Positions 45,456 to 55,254 of a DNA stretch of 64,000 bases are shown piece after piece. The translations under genes and the position numbers were made by a program. The DNA lies in contig NZ_MAYH01000023.1 in NCBI RefSeq assembly GCF_001684975.1, positions 1 to 64,000 of the forward strand, read 5' to 3'. The stretch is from Chryseobacterium artocarpi (GTDB lineage: Bacteria; Bacteroidota; Bacteroidia; Flavobacteriales; Weeksellaceae). How positions within the stretch are numbered: the stretch's first letter is position 1; each line of letters starts with the position of its first letter. The notes under the pieces were generated by a model. The model did no database searches, had not been told where the DNA came from, and was given only the letters and a program-made list of their open reading frames with translations.

Positions 45456-46289
45456 TTAAGCCAAAGATTCAGCTTCCTGCAAAATGTTTTTTTTCGCAAA
45501 TTGAAGAAACCTTGGAAGAATTTGATTTCTGGTCAGGATAATTTTATCTTCATCATCAATTCTGTCCATTGTTTCAAGATATTTTTCCATTCCAAAATTC
45601 TGGATCATTGCTTCTTTGTTTTTATCGTCTTTCAGATTTTCAATCAATGCTTCTGGGCTGGCTTCCGGATGAAATTGAGTACCGAATATCTCTTCTGAAA
45701 AGCGAACTGCCATTACAGCTCTCTCCAGATTGATATGAGGGCGGAATTTTTCAATTGCCATAATCGTCATTCCAAGTTCTTCAAAACGTTCATGATCCGG
45801 CTCAATGAATTGATAAGCACGGGAATCTACCGCATAGAAAGGATCCCGAAGGTTTTTAAATAAGAATTCACTTTTACCTTCATCAGTTTTGTGAACAGGC
45901 ATTACACCGAAGGAATAGGATTTTCTTTTGCAGATATTTCCTAAATTCCAATGAATGCTTGCTAATTGAAATGAATGACAAATCAGAAACAGATATTTTT
46001 TATTCTCGTTATATTTATTATGTTCAAAAACGGTATCTAAAAAATTGGAAAACCTGTTTTCCCACTCAAGACCTTCTCTGTGTGGGGTACCAGGTCCGCC
46101 TGAAGAAATAAAAATATCAAAGTCTCCCATTTCCGGCATTTCATTTTTAAACCTCACATCAAATGTCTTGATGATGACATTTTCTTCAGAGTTCTGCTGA
46201 AATGCTTCAGAAATTTCTTTAATGTTCCTAAAGCCTTGATTAACATGGTTGTTGTTCATGTCCAGCAGAGCAATTCGAATATCTTTCAT
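45456..46289 (-). CDS. Class I glutamine amidotransferase-like protein, 277 aa
   Basis: GATase1 fold with nucleophile C104 in LFLICHSFQLA and the His-Glu pair H207/E209 in GTQFHPEAS. The oxyanion strand is ISSGGPGTP (62-69). In standard members the nucleophile motif is C-x-G-x-Q; here the Gly is Ser (CHSFQ), a variation that may change substrate. Possible jobs are glutaminase for a partner ligase or a gamma-glutamyl hydrolase (PuuD-like). It lies 33 bases from the GCS2-type ligase on the same strand. Confidence 0.82.
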   Translation of the reverse strand: MKDIRIALLDMNNNHVNQGFRNIKEISEAFQQNSEENVIIKTFDVRFKNEMPEMGDFDIFISSGGPGTPHREGLEWENRFSNFLDTVFEHNKYNENKKYLFLICHSFQLASIHWNLGNICKRKSYSFGVMPVHKTDEGKSEFLFKNLRDPFYAVDSRAYQFIEPDHERFEELGMTIMAIEKFRPHINLERAVMAVRFSEEIFGTQFHPEASPEALIENLKDDKNKEAMIQNFGMEKYLETMDRIDDEDKIILTRNQILPRFLQFAKKNILQEAESLA

Positions 46290-46322
46290 TACATCATATT
46301 TTTTGTAAAGTTACCAAAAATA

Positions 46323-47441
46323 TTATGAAGCAGGTTCGCCATGTGTTATGCCATACTCAGTTTCTGAGATCATATAATCTACAACTTTGGTGAGATCACC
46401 AGTTTCTTTGAAGATTCTGAGCTGTCGGTCTGCACCGGTTCCGTTTTCAAGGATTTTCCAGGCGTATTCAACTTCTTTTCTGCATCCAAGATCATCTACA
46501 ACATCATCTATAAATTCCAAAAGTTCTTTTAATAAATGTGGATATGGTACAGATTCTTCTTTTCCAAAATCAATCAGATGTGCTTCAATGCCGCTTTTGG
46601 ATGCTCGCCATTTGTTCTCGTTCAATAATAGTCTTCTGTAACTTCTGAAGCTTAGATTCTGCTGATGAAGTTTATAGATTTTAGCCACTAAGCTCTGCAT
46701 GATTGCGGCAAGGCATACCGTTTCATCAATTCTTAAAGGCATATCACAAATCCTGAATTCAATAGTAGGGTAGAACGGATGAACACGTAAATCCCACCAG
46801 ATTTTCTTGGCATTGTCGATAGTTCCTGTTTTTATGAGAAGATCCACGTAGCTGTCAAATTCTGCCAATGAGTTGAAGTAACTGGGAATACCGGTTCTCG
46901 GGAATTTCACAAAAATTTCCTGTCTGTAAGATTTAAAGCCTGTATATCTTCCAATCCAAAACGGAGAATTGGTGGAAAGAGCATACACATGGGGAAGGAA
47001 ATAACGCATTACATTCTGGATTCTTACGCCTTCTTCACGGTTAGGAATTCCAATATGTACATGAAGCCCAAAAATAAGATTTTCGCGTGCTACATCTCCC
47101 ATATCATCAACAATTTTGACATATCTTTCCCCTTGAGTGATATTATTATCAGACCAATGCGAGAAAGGGTGGGTGCCACCTCCGGAAACGCGTAATCCCT
47201 GCTCGTGAGCGATGTTGATCAGATGCCTTCTTAAACTGGTTAATTCAGCTCTTGCTTCCTGGATATTCTGACAGATTCCGGTTTCCATTTCAATCATGGA
47301 TTCATGCATTTCATGTTTTAAATTTTCACTTAAAACGGCTTTTCCGCCTTCAATGATCTTTGAAACATGAGAAATAAGGTCTCTGCTCTGAACATCAATG
47401 ATCTGATATTCTTCTTCGATTCCAATAGTAAACTGATGCAT
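46323..47441 (-). CDS. GCS2-type carboxylate-amine ligase (YbdK-like)
   Basis: Glutamate-cysteine-ligase family 2 enzyme, 372 aa. The start FTIGIEEEYQIID carries the metal-binding glutamates, then EMETGICQNIQEA, SGGGTHPFSHW, LIFGLHVHIGI, and FRICDMPL further on. Such enzymes activate a carboxylate (often gamma-Glu) with ATP and couple it to an amine; the true substrate of most is unknown. Embedded between the amidotransferase and an ATP-grasp gene, both on the same strand and closely spaced, so it is probably one step of a common pathway. Confidence 0.88.
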   Translation of the reverse strand: MHQFTIGIEEEYQIIDVQSRDLISHVSKIIEGGKAVLSENLKHEMHESMIEMETGICQNIQEARAELTSLRRHLINIAHEQGLRVSGGGTHPFSHWSDNNITQGERYVKIVDDMGDVARENLIFGLHVHIGIPNREEGVRIQNVMRYFLPHVYALSTNSPFWIGRYTGFKSYRQEIFVKFPRTGIPSYFNSLAEFDSYVDLLIKTGTIDNAKKIWWDLRVHPFYPTIEFRICDMPLRIDETVCLAAIMQSLVAKIYKLHQQNLSFRSYRRLLLNENKWRASKSGIEAHLIDFGKEESVPYPHLLKELLEFIDDVVDDLGCRKEVEYAWKILENGTGADRQLRIFKETGDLTKVVDYMISETEYGITHGEPAS

Positions 47442-47471
47442 TGTGTTGTGTTTTTTAATTTTTTTTCAATG

Positions 47472-48425
47472 TTATTTTATGGAATCCTTCACAAAGGTTC
47501 CCCAAGTAATATTGGGTTTTCCCGGAACATATTCCTTTGCTTTTTCTACCGCTAGTTTTGCTGCATGTTCTACAATCCATGCAAAATTCTCTTCACCTAC
47601 AGAATTTCTGTCTGCATCGGGAGCCGGATTACAGAAGTCGATGGCATAAGGGATACCGTCTCTTACTGCAAATTCTACGGTATTGAAATCATATCCTAAT
47701 GCTTCATTCATTGTAATTGTGTAATCATGAATAGTTTTCAATAGTTTTTCAAGCTCTTCTCCTTCTGTCTGGTGAGTGGTTGCGTATCTTAAATGAGGTG
47801 CATTTCTAGGTTCATATGGCATGATATGAACATATTTTCTGCCCAGGCAATATACTCTGTAATAATCATCAAAGATAATCTCTTCCTGAACCATCATTAC
47901 TAATTGTTCTGTTTCTCCGAGCTTATTCCAAAGATCATCAGGATTTTCTATTCTGTAAACATTTTTCCAGCCTCCACCATCGTGAGGTTTCATATAGGCA
48001 GGAAACCCTACGTAATTGAATATATATTCCCAATCGTGGGGGAATTTCAGGTTTCTGAAAGAAGTCTCTGATGTATTGGTTGGTCTTTCATGTGATGGAA
48101 GTAAGACTGTTTTAGGCAATGGAATTCCAAGTTTGCTCATCAGGGCATTGTTGAAAAACTTTTCATCAGCACTCCACCAGAACGGATTGTTGATGACATA
48201 AGTACCGTTAAGTGCTGCATTTTTCAGATATGCTCTGTAAAAGGGAACATCCTGCGAAATTCTGTCGATGATTACAGCATAACCATAGTCTGCACCCTGT
48301 TCAAGTTTGTCAATGGTAACAGGTTCTGCAACGATATCTCCACCTCCCAATTCATTTACTTTATCTATAAACGCCCAGGGAAATGTGTCCTCCATACCGA
48401 ATAGAATTCCTACTTTTTTTGTCAT
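47472..48425 (-). CDS. ATP-grasp ligase, 317 aa
   Basis: An ATP-grasp enzyme: the N-terminal preATP-grasp domain starts KKVGILFGMEDTFPWAF; FPAYMKPHDGGGWKNVYRI is the Lys/Gly-rich nucleotide loop; MMVQEEIIFDDYYRVYCLG gives the adenine strand, and YDFNTVEFAVRDGIPYAIDFCNP the Mg ligands (E, D, N). It resembles RimK-like/glutathione-synthase-like peptide ligases, but the acceptor is unknown. 30 bases upstream of the GCS2-type gene. Confidence 0.85.
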   Translation of the reverse strand: MTKKVGILFGMEDTFPWAFIDKVNELGGGDIVAEPVTIDKLEQGADYGYAVIIDRISQDVPFYRAYLKNAALNGTYVINNPFWWSADEKFFNNALMSKLGIPLPKTVLLPSHERPTNTSETSFRNLKFPHDWEYIFNYVGFPAYMKPHDGGGWKNVYRIENPDDLWNKLGETEQLVMMVQEEIIFDDYYRVYCLGRKYVHIMPYEPRNAPHLRYATTHQTEGEELEKLLKTIHDYTITMNEALGYDFNTVEFAVRDGIPYAIDFCNPAPDADRNSVGEENFAWIVEHAAKLAVEKAKEYVPGKPNITWGTFVKDSIK

Positions 48426-48476
48426 AATTTTTGTTTTTAAAATTGGTGTGTATTTTTTGGATTTTAATAATTGTAC

Positions 48477-49196
48477 TTAAGAAAAATAAGCTCCGATAAA
48501 GGTTGGAAATACCATTCTCCACAACGGCCAGTCGTGTCCGATCCATTTTCTTTCATCGTACCAGAAGTCTATTCCCTTTATTCTTAAAATTTCTGCCATT
48601 TCTATATTTTTATCTTTACAGATATCCTGATCGGAAGTACTTAGTACAATATGCATATGCTTATACTTCCATGCTTCATCATTTCTTACAAATTCTCTTG
48701 GACAGTTGAAGTAGACAAGATCGTCCGAATAACCATCCATAAAATTCCTTATACTAAATGCTCCGGAGAGACAAAACAGATGAGAAACGATATCGGGAAA
48801 CCTGAACGCAAAATTAGCAGCATGATATCCACCGAAACTGGCTCCTGCTATTGCTACACGATGAGTTTTATGAATTTTCTGAATATAAGGGATAAATTCA
48901 TTGATCAGAAACTGTATATATCGTTCATAATTTTTTATCCTTTGCTGAGGAGAGATCTTTTCATCATAAAAACTCCAGCTGTCAATGGTCTGGATATTAT
49001 AGAGCCTTACTTTTCCCTGCTCTACAAACCAATTGATGCTTCCATTAAGATGAAAGTCATGGTTTTGGGTATATTGTCCCTGCGAGGTTGGAAACATAAT
49101 GATAGGATGTCCTTCATGTCCGGTTACCTCTACTTTCAGACTTATCCCTAGGATATTGGAGTAGTATTCTGTATGTTCTATATATGGCATTGACAT
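48477..49196 (-). CDS. Alpha/beta-hydrolase (esterase-like), 239 aa
   Basis: Catalytic Ser120 sits in IAGASFGGYHAAN, with Asp in STSDQDICKD and His221 in WIGHDWPLW, completing a triad. It belongs to the esterase-D/PHB-depolymerase-like group with a fold close to antigen 85. No signal peptide. It lies between two ATP-grasp genes (51 and 15 bases), so it may release or trim the pathway product, for example by hydrolysing an ester or thioester. Substrate unknown. Confidence 0.82.
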   Translation of the reverse strand: MSMPYIEHTEYYSNILGISLKVEVTGHEGHPIIMFPTSQGQYTQNHDFHLNGSINWFVEQGKVRLYNIQTIDSWSFYDEKISPQQRIKNYERYIQFLINEFIPYIQKIHKTHRVAIAGASFGGYHAANFAFRFPDIVSHLFCLSGAFSIRNFMDGYSDDLVYFNCPREFVRNDEAWKYKHMHIVLSTSDQDICKDKNIEMAEILRIKGIDFWYDERKWIGHDWPLWRMVFPTFIGAYFS

Positions 49197-49211
49197 ATTT
49201 TTAAAGTTATC

Positions 49212-50426
49212 TTAGCTGCTCAGCTTACTGCTTTTAGGGGGAAGAATATTCAGCATTTCGGCATTAATCTTTTCAGCAGTATGATCTAATCTTTCTTCAA
49301 TAATTTTCGCATCATCGGATTTATAAACGATTCCGACATGGTAATCTATCGGAAGAAATCTTACCACTTCTTCACATTCAAAATCACTGTAATCCGGTTC
49401 TTTATCTTTAATTAAGGCAATGATTAATCCTGAATAATATCCTGTAGGAGGTGTAATACTATATTTTTTATTTCTCAGAAGAGCATCTTCAATTTTTGCC
49501 CATTCTCTCCAGATATTAATGCTGCTTGAAGCCTCCACCAAATCCGGAATATGTGCACCTCCCACTCGGGAAGAGGTTTCAAGGAAATACCATTTTCCGT
49601 CCTCTTTTCCTTTGATAAACTCTGTATGCGTTGCTCCGTTGAGAAGTCCGAAACTGGAAAGCACTTTAGCGTTGATCTCTTCAAGAGCTTTGAATTCTTC
49701 AGAATATCTTCCTAATGTTTTGGACCTGAACACACCACCTTCATGGGAAACCTGCATTGGAGGAGCCAGGTATTTTGAAGAAGAAGTAAATACAATTTCT
49801 TTATTGAATGTAAGGCTGTCTACATGATAAACATCTCCCGGCTTAAAGCTTTCCAATAGAAAAAGATGGCGTTCTTCACCAAGTTTATTCAATGCCTCGT
49901 GAAGCTGTTTCTTGGTTAGAATCTTTTTGATTCCTGATGCAGAGGCTTCCGACCGTGGTTTCAATACCCATGGTGCGGGAACTTTATCTACAAATTCATT
50001 AACAGTATTATCATTGAATACAGCTGTGAATTCCGGAACATTTATCCCGGAATCTTTGGCTTTTTGTCGCATGGCAAGTTTATCTCTGAAATAGCGATGA
50101 GTGGTCTGTCCCATTCCCGGAATACGAAAGGTCTCCCGGATCAGGGCTGCTTTTTCTACGTCATAATCGTCGAGAGCTACTACAGCATCTACTTTTCTTG
50201 TTTTCATCAGGTGTGAAAATCCCTGGATCAGATGTTCTAGGTTCCAGACTGAGGGTTTCAGTTCGGGCATATAAAAGACCTCATCAATGGCATGCCATGG
50301 CCAGTTTTTTTCTTTAAGATTCTCTGATGTTACTAAGATGATTTTATTACCAAGCACCTTCATTTCGTCCATGAAATCATAGCCCTTGTAATAGCACGAA
50401 ATACATACTATAATTTTCTCCTCCAT
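49212..50426 (-). CDS. ATP-grasp ligase (carbamoyl-phosphate-synthase-like), 404 aa
   Basis: First gene of the cluster. The N-terminal Rossmann-like part begins EEKIIVCISCYYKGYDF; the ATP-grasp core has RDKLAMRQKAKDSGINVPEF, APWVLKPRSEASASGIKKI (Lys and flexible loop), LFLLESFKPGDVYHVDSL, and the metal site THTEFIKGKEDGKWYFLETSSRVGG. This is the L-amino-acid-ligase/BacD-like subgroup, in which an acylphosphate is attacked by an amino acid. Two ATP-grasps plus a GCS2 ligase in one run suggest a small peptide is assembled stepwise. Confidence 0.85.
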   Translation of the reverse strand: MEEKIIVCISCYYKGYDFMDEMKVLGNKIILVTSENLKEKNWPWHAIDEVFYMPELKPSVWNLEHLIQGFSHLMKTRKVDAVVALDDYDVEKAALIRETFRIPGMGQTTHRYFRDKLAMRQKAKDSGINVPEFTAVFNDNTVNEFVDKVPAPWVLKPRSEASASGIKKILTKKQLHEALNKLGEERHLFLLESFKPGDVYHVDSLTFNKEIVFTSSSKYLAPPMQVSHEGGVFRSKTLGRYSEEFKALEEINAKVLSSFGLLNGATHTEFIKGKEDGKWYFLETSSRVGGAHIPDLVEASSSINIWREWAKIEDALLRNKKYSITPPTGYYSGLIIALIKDKEPDYSDFECEEVVRFLPIDYHVGIVYKSDDAKIIEERLDHTAEKINAEMLNILPPKSSKLSS

Positions 50427-50567
50427 ATAATGTTTTTTAGTTTTTAATGATTTTTCAAAAATAAAAGCATTTCTTTATTGTTTGATTAATACTAAAAAAC
50501 AAAATATGATGCGCTTTTGAAAAATACACAATCAAGTATACAGAGAATTTTTGTAATAAACTAATTT

Positions 50568-51983
50568 TTAGTGATAATTTTCGATTAAATCAATCAATAA
50601 TTGAACCCCATAACCAGTGCCTGCTTTTTCTTTCGCATATCCTACATTCCCAAAGGCAACACCAGCAATATCAAGATGTGCCCATTTTGGGTGATCTTCA
50701 ATGAATTGTTCCAGAAATTTTGCTGCAATGATACAGTCTCCAACAGGTTTTAAAGACATGTTTTTCAAATCTGCTACATCAGATTGTATATCTTCTTTCC
50801 ATATATCCCATAAAGGCAGATTCCACAACCTTTGATTAGTTTTATCACCGGTTTTAATTAATAGATTTTTCAAATCTTCATCGTTCGAAAACATTGCTGC
50901 GCAGGTATCTCCAAACATTCTTACCGAACTTCCCGTTAAAGTGGCAAGATCGATCAGGAAATCTGTTTTGTAGTTTTTCGCAAGGTAGGAAAGCCCGTCT
51001 GCAAGAATGAGCCTTCCTTCTGCATCCGTATCAAGAACTTCAATTGTTTTTCCATTATACGCGGTGATTACATCACTTGGAAGCAGTGCTTTTTCAGAAA
51101 TGGCATTATCGGTAATGGGGAGAATGGCAACAATATTAACCGGAAGCTTCATTTCTGCAGCGTAGATTAATGTTCCCAGAACAGCAGTTGCACCACCCAT
51201 ATCAGATTTCATATAATGCATATTGGCAAATGGCTTCAGGGAAATTCCTCCGGTATCAAAAAGAACACATTTCCCTACCAATCCAAATGTTTTAGCATTT
51301 TTAACCGTAGTTTTATATTCTAAAATTGTAAATGCTGCATCATGGGCACTCGCCTGGTTAACGGCAAGATAAGCTCCAAGTCCGAGTTCTTCACATTTTT
51401 TTCTGTTAAAAGCCGTATATTTTAATTCATATTTTTTGGCAATATTTTTAAGGTATGAACTGAAAATATCAACCTTTTTAAGATTGGCAGGCTTATTCAT
51501 CCAGTCTTGGCAGGTAAGTTGTCCGTTACTCAGTGCCTCGGCTTTCTGACCGATGATATCAAGTTTTTTCTGACTTAAATTCTCAAAATGAAGTTCAAAT
51601 TTTGCATTCCAGAAAGGATGATTTTTTTCAAAAGGATAGTTATATGTTCCGATAAGTAGCCCTTTTACAAATTCTTCAAATTGTTTTTCATTCAGGAAAT
51701 CGGCAAAAACTAAAGTTGGAACTGCCTGTAGCTTTTCCTTTTGGGTTTGTGAGAATTTTAATGCAACCTGCTGAACTTCAAAATTCTGTAGAGTTGATTT
51801 TCCTAATCCGATAAAGTAGGTAATTCCTTCTTCGTGAGCATTGATAAAGACTTCATGTTTTTTTCCGGTGAAAAATGTGGGAATATTTTTATTGAAATTT
51901 TTACTTGCTTTTGTCCATTCTTCTTCTGTGAATAAGTGGAAAACCTGAGTGTAGTTTTTATTTTTTTTGTTAATTAATTTCAT
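50568..51983 (-). CDS. Leucyl aminopeptidase family M17
   Basis: Dizinc/manganese aminopeptidase, 471 aa. The signature EVLDTDAEGRLILADGL (family NTDAEGR) supplies metal ligands; the preceding LVGKCVLFDTGGISLKP holds the catalytic Lys and Asp; MKSDMGGATAVLG and IDLATLTGSS follow. All key residues are present, though the usual Gly after VGK is Cys. N-terminal 170 residues form the regulatory domain. Starts five bases downstream of the esterase/CBM48-like gene, so the two are one operon. Acts on short peptides in the cytoplasm. Confidence 0.92.
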   Translation of the reverse strand: MKLINKKNKNYTQVFHLFTEEEWTKASKNFNKNIPTFFTGKKHEVFINAHEEGITYFIGLGKSTLQNFEVQQVALKFSQTQKEKLQAVPTLVFADFLNEKQFEEFVKGLLIGTYNYPFEKNHPFWNAKFELHFENLSQKKLDIIGQKAEALSNGQLTCQDWMNKPANLKKVDIFSSYLKNIAKKYELKYTAFNRKKCEELGLGAYLAVNQASAHDAAFTILEYKTTVKNAKTFGLVGKCVLFDTGGISLKPFANMHYMKSDMGGATAVLGTLIYAAEMKLPVNIVAILPITDNAISEKALLPSDVITAYNGKTIEVLDTDAEGRLILADGLSYLAKNYKTDFLIDLATLTGSSVRMFGDTCAAMFSNDEDLKNLLIKTGDKTNQRLWNLPLWDIWKEDIQSDVADLKNMSLKPVGDCIIAAKFLEQFIEDHPKWAHLDIAGVAFGNVGYAKEKAGTGYGVQLLIDLIENYH

Positions 51984-51988
51984 AACGT

Positions 51989-53113
51989 TTAGTTCTTAAT
52001 GCTTTGTTGTTGTGGTTTTACTTCGACAGGGTTTTCTGTATTGTCATAAAACAGCCATTCAATAGCCCTTGGGAATTCCTGTGACCAGTAGAATTCACTG
52101 TGAGTTCCTTCCGGATTGATATTGGTTCTGAATTCAAAGTCGAAAAGGTTCTTTTTCTCCCATCTTTTCAGATATTCTTCAAAAATATGAATTCTTTTGA
52201 CCATTTTCGAGCCTTCCTGCCCACCACCGTATAAATATATTTTTGTCTTGAAAGGTATTCTGAAATTCATCATCGGAAAATTATTGTTCGGTTCTACCCA
52301 AAGAGAGGGTGAAAAGATTAATAATTTCGAATAAACTTCAGGATAGAGAAAGCCGCTGTAAATGCTGATTAATGCACCTAGAGAGCTGCCGCCGATTCCT
52401 GTGTTGTCGCGGTCTTTTTTAGTGCGGTAATTAACATCTACATAAGGTTTTAAAGTATCTGTAATGAAGCGGATGTATTTTTTTCCTTCTGAACCGTTAG
52501 CAACATTATCATTATCAAAAATGTATTCTTTGATTCTGTCCTCACTTCCATGTTCTATCGCAATAATGATGAGGTCACCACGACCATATTCTGCAAGAAT
52601 GGAAAGTTTTTTATCAATTTCCCAATTCCCGAAACCACTTCCTTCATTAAAGAGGTTTTGTGCATCCTGAAGATACAGCACGGGATAATGCTTGTCTGAA
52701 GTATGATAATCATAAGGAAGTACTGCCCAGATTTTACGGTAACGATCAAGTTGTGGGATGTAAAATTTTTCAGAAATTACTTCTGCAGTAGGAAAAAATT
52801 CTTGCTTAAAAGGTCCCCAGTTTAATCTCCATTTTTCTACTTTATTTGCGGTCTTTTCTATAGATTTATCTGCTTTTCTGTTGGGTGTTATATTTCCATG
52901 CTTATCCAGTTCAACGTTTTCCCAGCCACCTTTGGTGAATTTATATTCAATATTATCAGGAAGTGCCTGTTTGCTGATTTCTATAAAATAATGATTAGAG
53001 TCTGTTTGCTGAAGCTGATAATTATAATCTTTGGGGTTCCAATTATTGAAATTTCCGGTGATAAATACTGGTCTGTCGTCTGTTTCTTCAGTATAAAGTT
53101 CAAACCTCATCAT
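51989..53113 (-). CDS. Esterase with N-terminal CBM48-like domain, 374 aa
   Basis: Residues 1-90 resemble a glycogen-binding (CBM48/E-set) domain (PVFITGNFNNWNPKDYN, EYKFTKGGWENVE). Residues about 110-360 are an alpha/beta-hydrolase of the esterase-D type, with the nucleophile Ser in TGIGGSSLGALIS, YPVLYLQDAQNLF and GTHSEFYW near the end carrying the His. It faces away from glgB across a 200-base divergent region, so a link with glycogen is plausible: a polysaccharide-associated esterase or an iron-siderophore-esterase relative (Fes/IroE) are the options. No signal peptide. Confidence 0.82.
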   Translation of the reverse strand: MMRFELYTEETDDRPVFITGNFNNWNPKDYNYQLQQTDSNHYFIEISKQALPDNIEYKFTKGGWENVELDKHGNITPNRKADKSIEKTANKVEKWRLNWGPFKQEFFPTAEVISEKFYIPQLDRYRKIWAVLPYDYHTSDKHYPVLYLQDAQNLFNEGSGFGNWEIDKKLSILAEYGRGDLIIIAIEHGSEDRIKEYIFDNDNVANGSEGKKYIRFITDTLKPYVDVNYRTKKDRDNTGIGGSSLGALISIYSGFLYPEVYSKLLIFSPSLWVEPNNNFPMMNFRIPFKTKIYLYGGGQEGSKMVKRIHIFEEYLKRWEKKNLFDFEFRTNINPEGTHSEFYWSQEFPRAIEWLFYDNTENPVEVKPQQQSIKN

Positions 53114-53311
53114 AGGTGTTTAGTATAAAATTGTTTGTTAAATTTATAAAAAAGTTTGTTTTGGAATCATAAAAAAGTGAATTTAAAAATGATATATTTG
53201 ATAGGCAGACGAAATAAGGAAACTAACTTGATAATTATTTGATGAATAGTTAACCGCTATTGTCAGTATTTTTCGTAGTTTCAGGGAAAATATAAATACA
53301 AATTGGTCTTG

Positions 53312-55252
53312 ATGAATTCTGTTAAAACCTATACGCTTTTCACCGATCATGATGTGTATCTTTTTAAAGAAGGTAGACATTATAAGCTGTATAGTAAATT
53401 TGGTGCGCATTCTGTGGAAAAGGATGGCGTACAGGGAGTTTATTTTTCAGTTTGGGCACCTAATGCAAAAAAAGTTTCCATTATCGGAGATTTCAATAAT
53501 TGGAATCATAAAGATCATATTTTATTCCCAAGATGGGATGGTTCAGGAATCTGGGAAGGTTTTATTGATGAGCTCCCCTGGGGAACCTTATATAAATATG
53601 CTATTGAAACGGCAAGAGGTGAAATTTTAGAAAAAAGTGATCCTTATGCATTAAGCTGGGAACAGAATATTCAGGCTGCTTCATTAGTTTCTACCACTTG
53701 GTATGAATGGAATGATAAGGAATGGATGGAAAGCCGATGGAAGAAAAATAGTCTTCAAGCTCCTATATCTGTTTACGAGCTCCATTTAGGATCATGGATA
53801 AGAGATGAAGAAGATCCTAAACGTTTTCTGAATTATCGGGATATTGCAAATAAACTTGTTCCTTATATCAATGAAATGGGTTTTACTCATGTAGAGTTTA
53901 TGCCCGTAATGGAATATCCGTACGATCCTAGCTGGGGATATCAGGTGACAGGGTTTTATGCGGCAACTTCACGTTTCGGATCACCACAGGATCTGATGTT
54001 CCTGATTGATGAACTTCACAAAAATAATATAGGCGTTATTTTGGATTGGGTACCTTCTCATTTTCCGGGAGATGCTAATGGACTGTATCGTTTTGACGGC
54101 TCTCATTTGTATGAGCATGAAGATCCAAGGAAAGGCTTTCATCCTGATTGGAAGTCCCATATTTTCAATTATGGAAGAAATGAAGTGAAATCTTTTCTGA
54201 TTTCCAATGCAATGTTCTGGCTGGATCGTTATCATGCAGACGGATTACGTGTAGATGCGGTAACTTCAATGCTGCATTTAGATTATTCACGAAACGAAGG
54301 CGATTGGGAACCTAATATATATGGCGGAAATGTAAACCTTGAAGCCAAAGCTTTTCTACAGGAGTTCAATACTGCTGTTTATAAAGAATTTGGAGACAGT
54401 ATTATAACAATTGCCGAAGAAAGTTCAGACTTTCCTATGCTTACCAAACCTGTACATGATGGAGGAGTAGGTTTTGGAATGAAATGGATGATGGGCTGGA
54501 TGCATGATACCCTTGATTATTTTAAGGAAGATTTTGTTAACAGAAAATATCATCATCATAAGCTTACATTCGCTTCCATGTATATGTATAATGAAAATTA
54601 TATGATGCCCTTATCTCATGATGAAGTAGTACACGGAAAAGCCAGTCTTATCTATAAAATGAAAGGCGATGAATGGCAAAAATTTGCTAATCTTCGTACC
54701 TTATATGTTTATATGTATACCCATCCGGGAGCAAAGCTGCTTTTCATGGGTGATGAATTCGGGCAGACCAGTGAATGGAATTTTACCCAAAGTTTAGATT
54801 GGCATCTGTTGAAATATCCTGTTCATAAAGGATTACATAATCTGGTAAAAAAGCTCAATAACTTATATAAAACAGAGTCTGCGTTTTATGAAAATCAATT
54901 TGAAAAAAATGGTTTTGAATGGATAGAGGCAGATGATCTTGAAAACTCAGTTTATGTTTATCTTAGGAAAGGAAAAAGAAGAGATGATGTTTTGATGACC
55001 GTATTGAATCTTGCTCCAAAAATACTGGATTATAAAATAAAAATCTCTAGCGGGACCCATTGGGAGGTGATTTTTAATTCTGATGAAGCTGAATACAGTG
55101 GAAGCGGAGTAGAAGCAGAGATACTGGAAGAAAAGTATGAAGGAGAGAATCAAAAGTTCATGACCATCAAACTTCCTCCGTTGGCTGGAATTATTTTGAG
55201 GCAGAAAAAAGATAAAAAGTATAAATTACACAGAATCAAATATAAAAGGTAA
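53312..55252 (+). CDS. glgB: 1,4-alpha-glucan branching enzyme
   Basis: Makes the alpha-1,6 branches of glycogen; 646 aa from ATG 53312 (an upstream in-frame TTG at 53303 would add three residues). N-terminal CBM48 (VWAPNAKKVSIIGDFNNWN) followed by the GH13 barrel with GFTHVEFMPVMEYPYD, the nucleophile Asp in GLRVDAVTSMLHLDY, the acid Glu in ITIAEESSDFP, and the stabilising Asp in PLSHDEVVHGK. The C-terminal beta domain is complete. First gene of the glycogen operon; glgA starts two bases after its stop. Confidence 0.96.
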   Translation: MNSVKTYTLFTDHDVYLFKEGRHYKLYSKFGAHSVEKDGVQGVYFSVWAPNAKKVSIIGDFNNWNHKDHILFPRWDGSGIWEGFIDELPWGTLYKYAIETARGEILEKSDPYALSWEQNIQAASLVSTTWYEWNDKEWMESRWKKNSLQAPISVYELHLGSWIRDEEDPKRFLNYRDIANKLVPYINEMGFTHVEFMPVMEYPYDPSWGYQVTGFYAATSRFGSPQDLMFLIDELHKNNIGVILDWVPSHFPGDANGLYRFDGSHLYEHEDPRKGFHPDWKSHIFNYGRNEVKSFLISNAMFWLDRYHADGLRVDAVTSMLHLDYSRNEGDWEPNIYGGNVNLEAKAFLQEFNTAVYKEFGDSIITIAEESSDFPMLTKPVHDGGVGFGMKWMMGWMHDTLDYFKEDFVNRKYHHHKLTFASMYMYNENYMMPLSHDEVVHGKASLIYKMKGDEWQKFANLRTLYVYMYTHPGAKLLFMGDEFGQTSEWNFTQSLDWHLLKYPVHKGLHNLVKKLNNLYKTESAFYENQFEKNGFEWIEADDLENSVYVYLRKGKRRDDVLMTVLNLAPKILDYKIKISSGTHWEVIFNSDEAEYSGSGVEAEILEEKYEGENQKFMTIKLPPLAGIILRQKKDKKYKLHRIKYKR

Positions 55253-55254
55253 AA

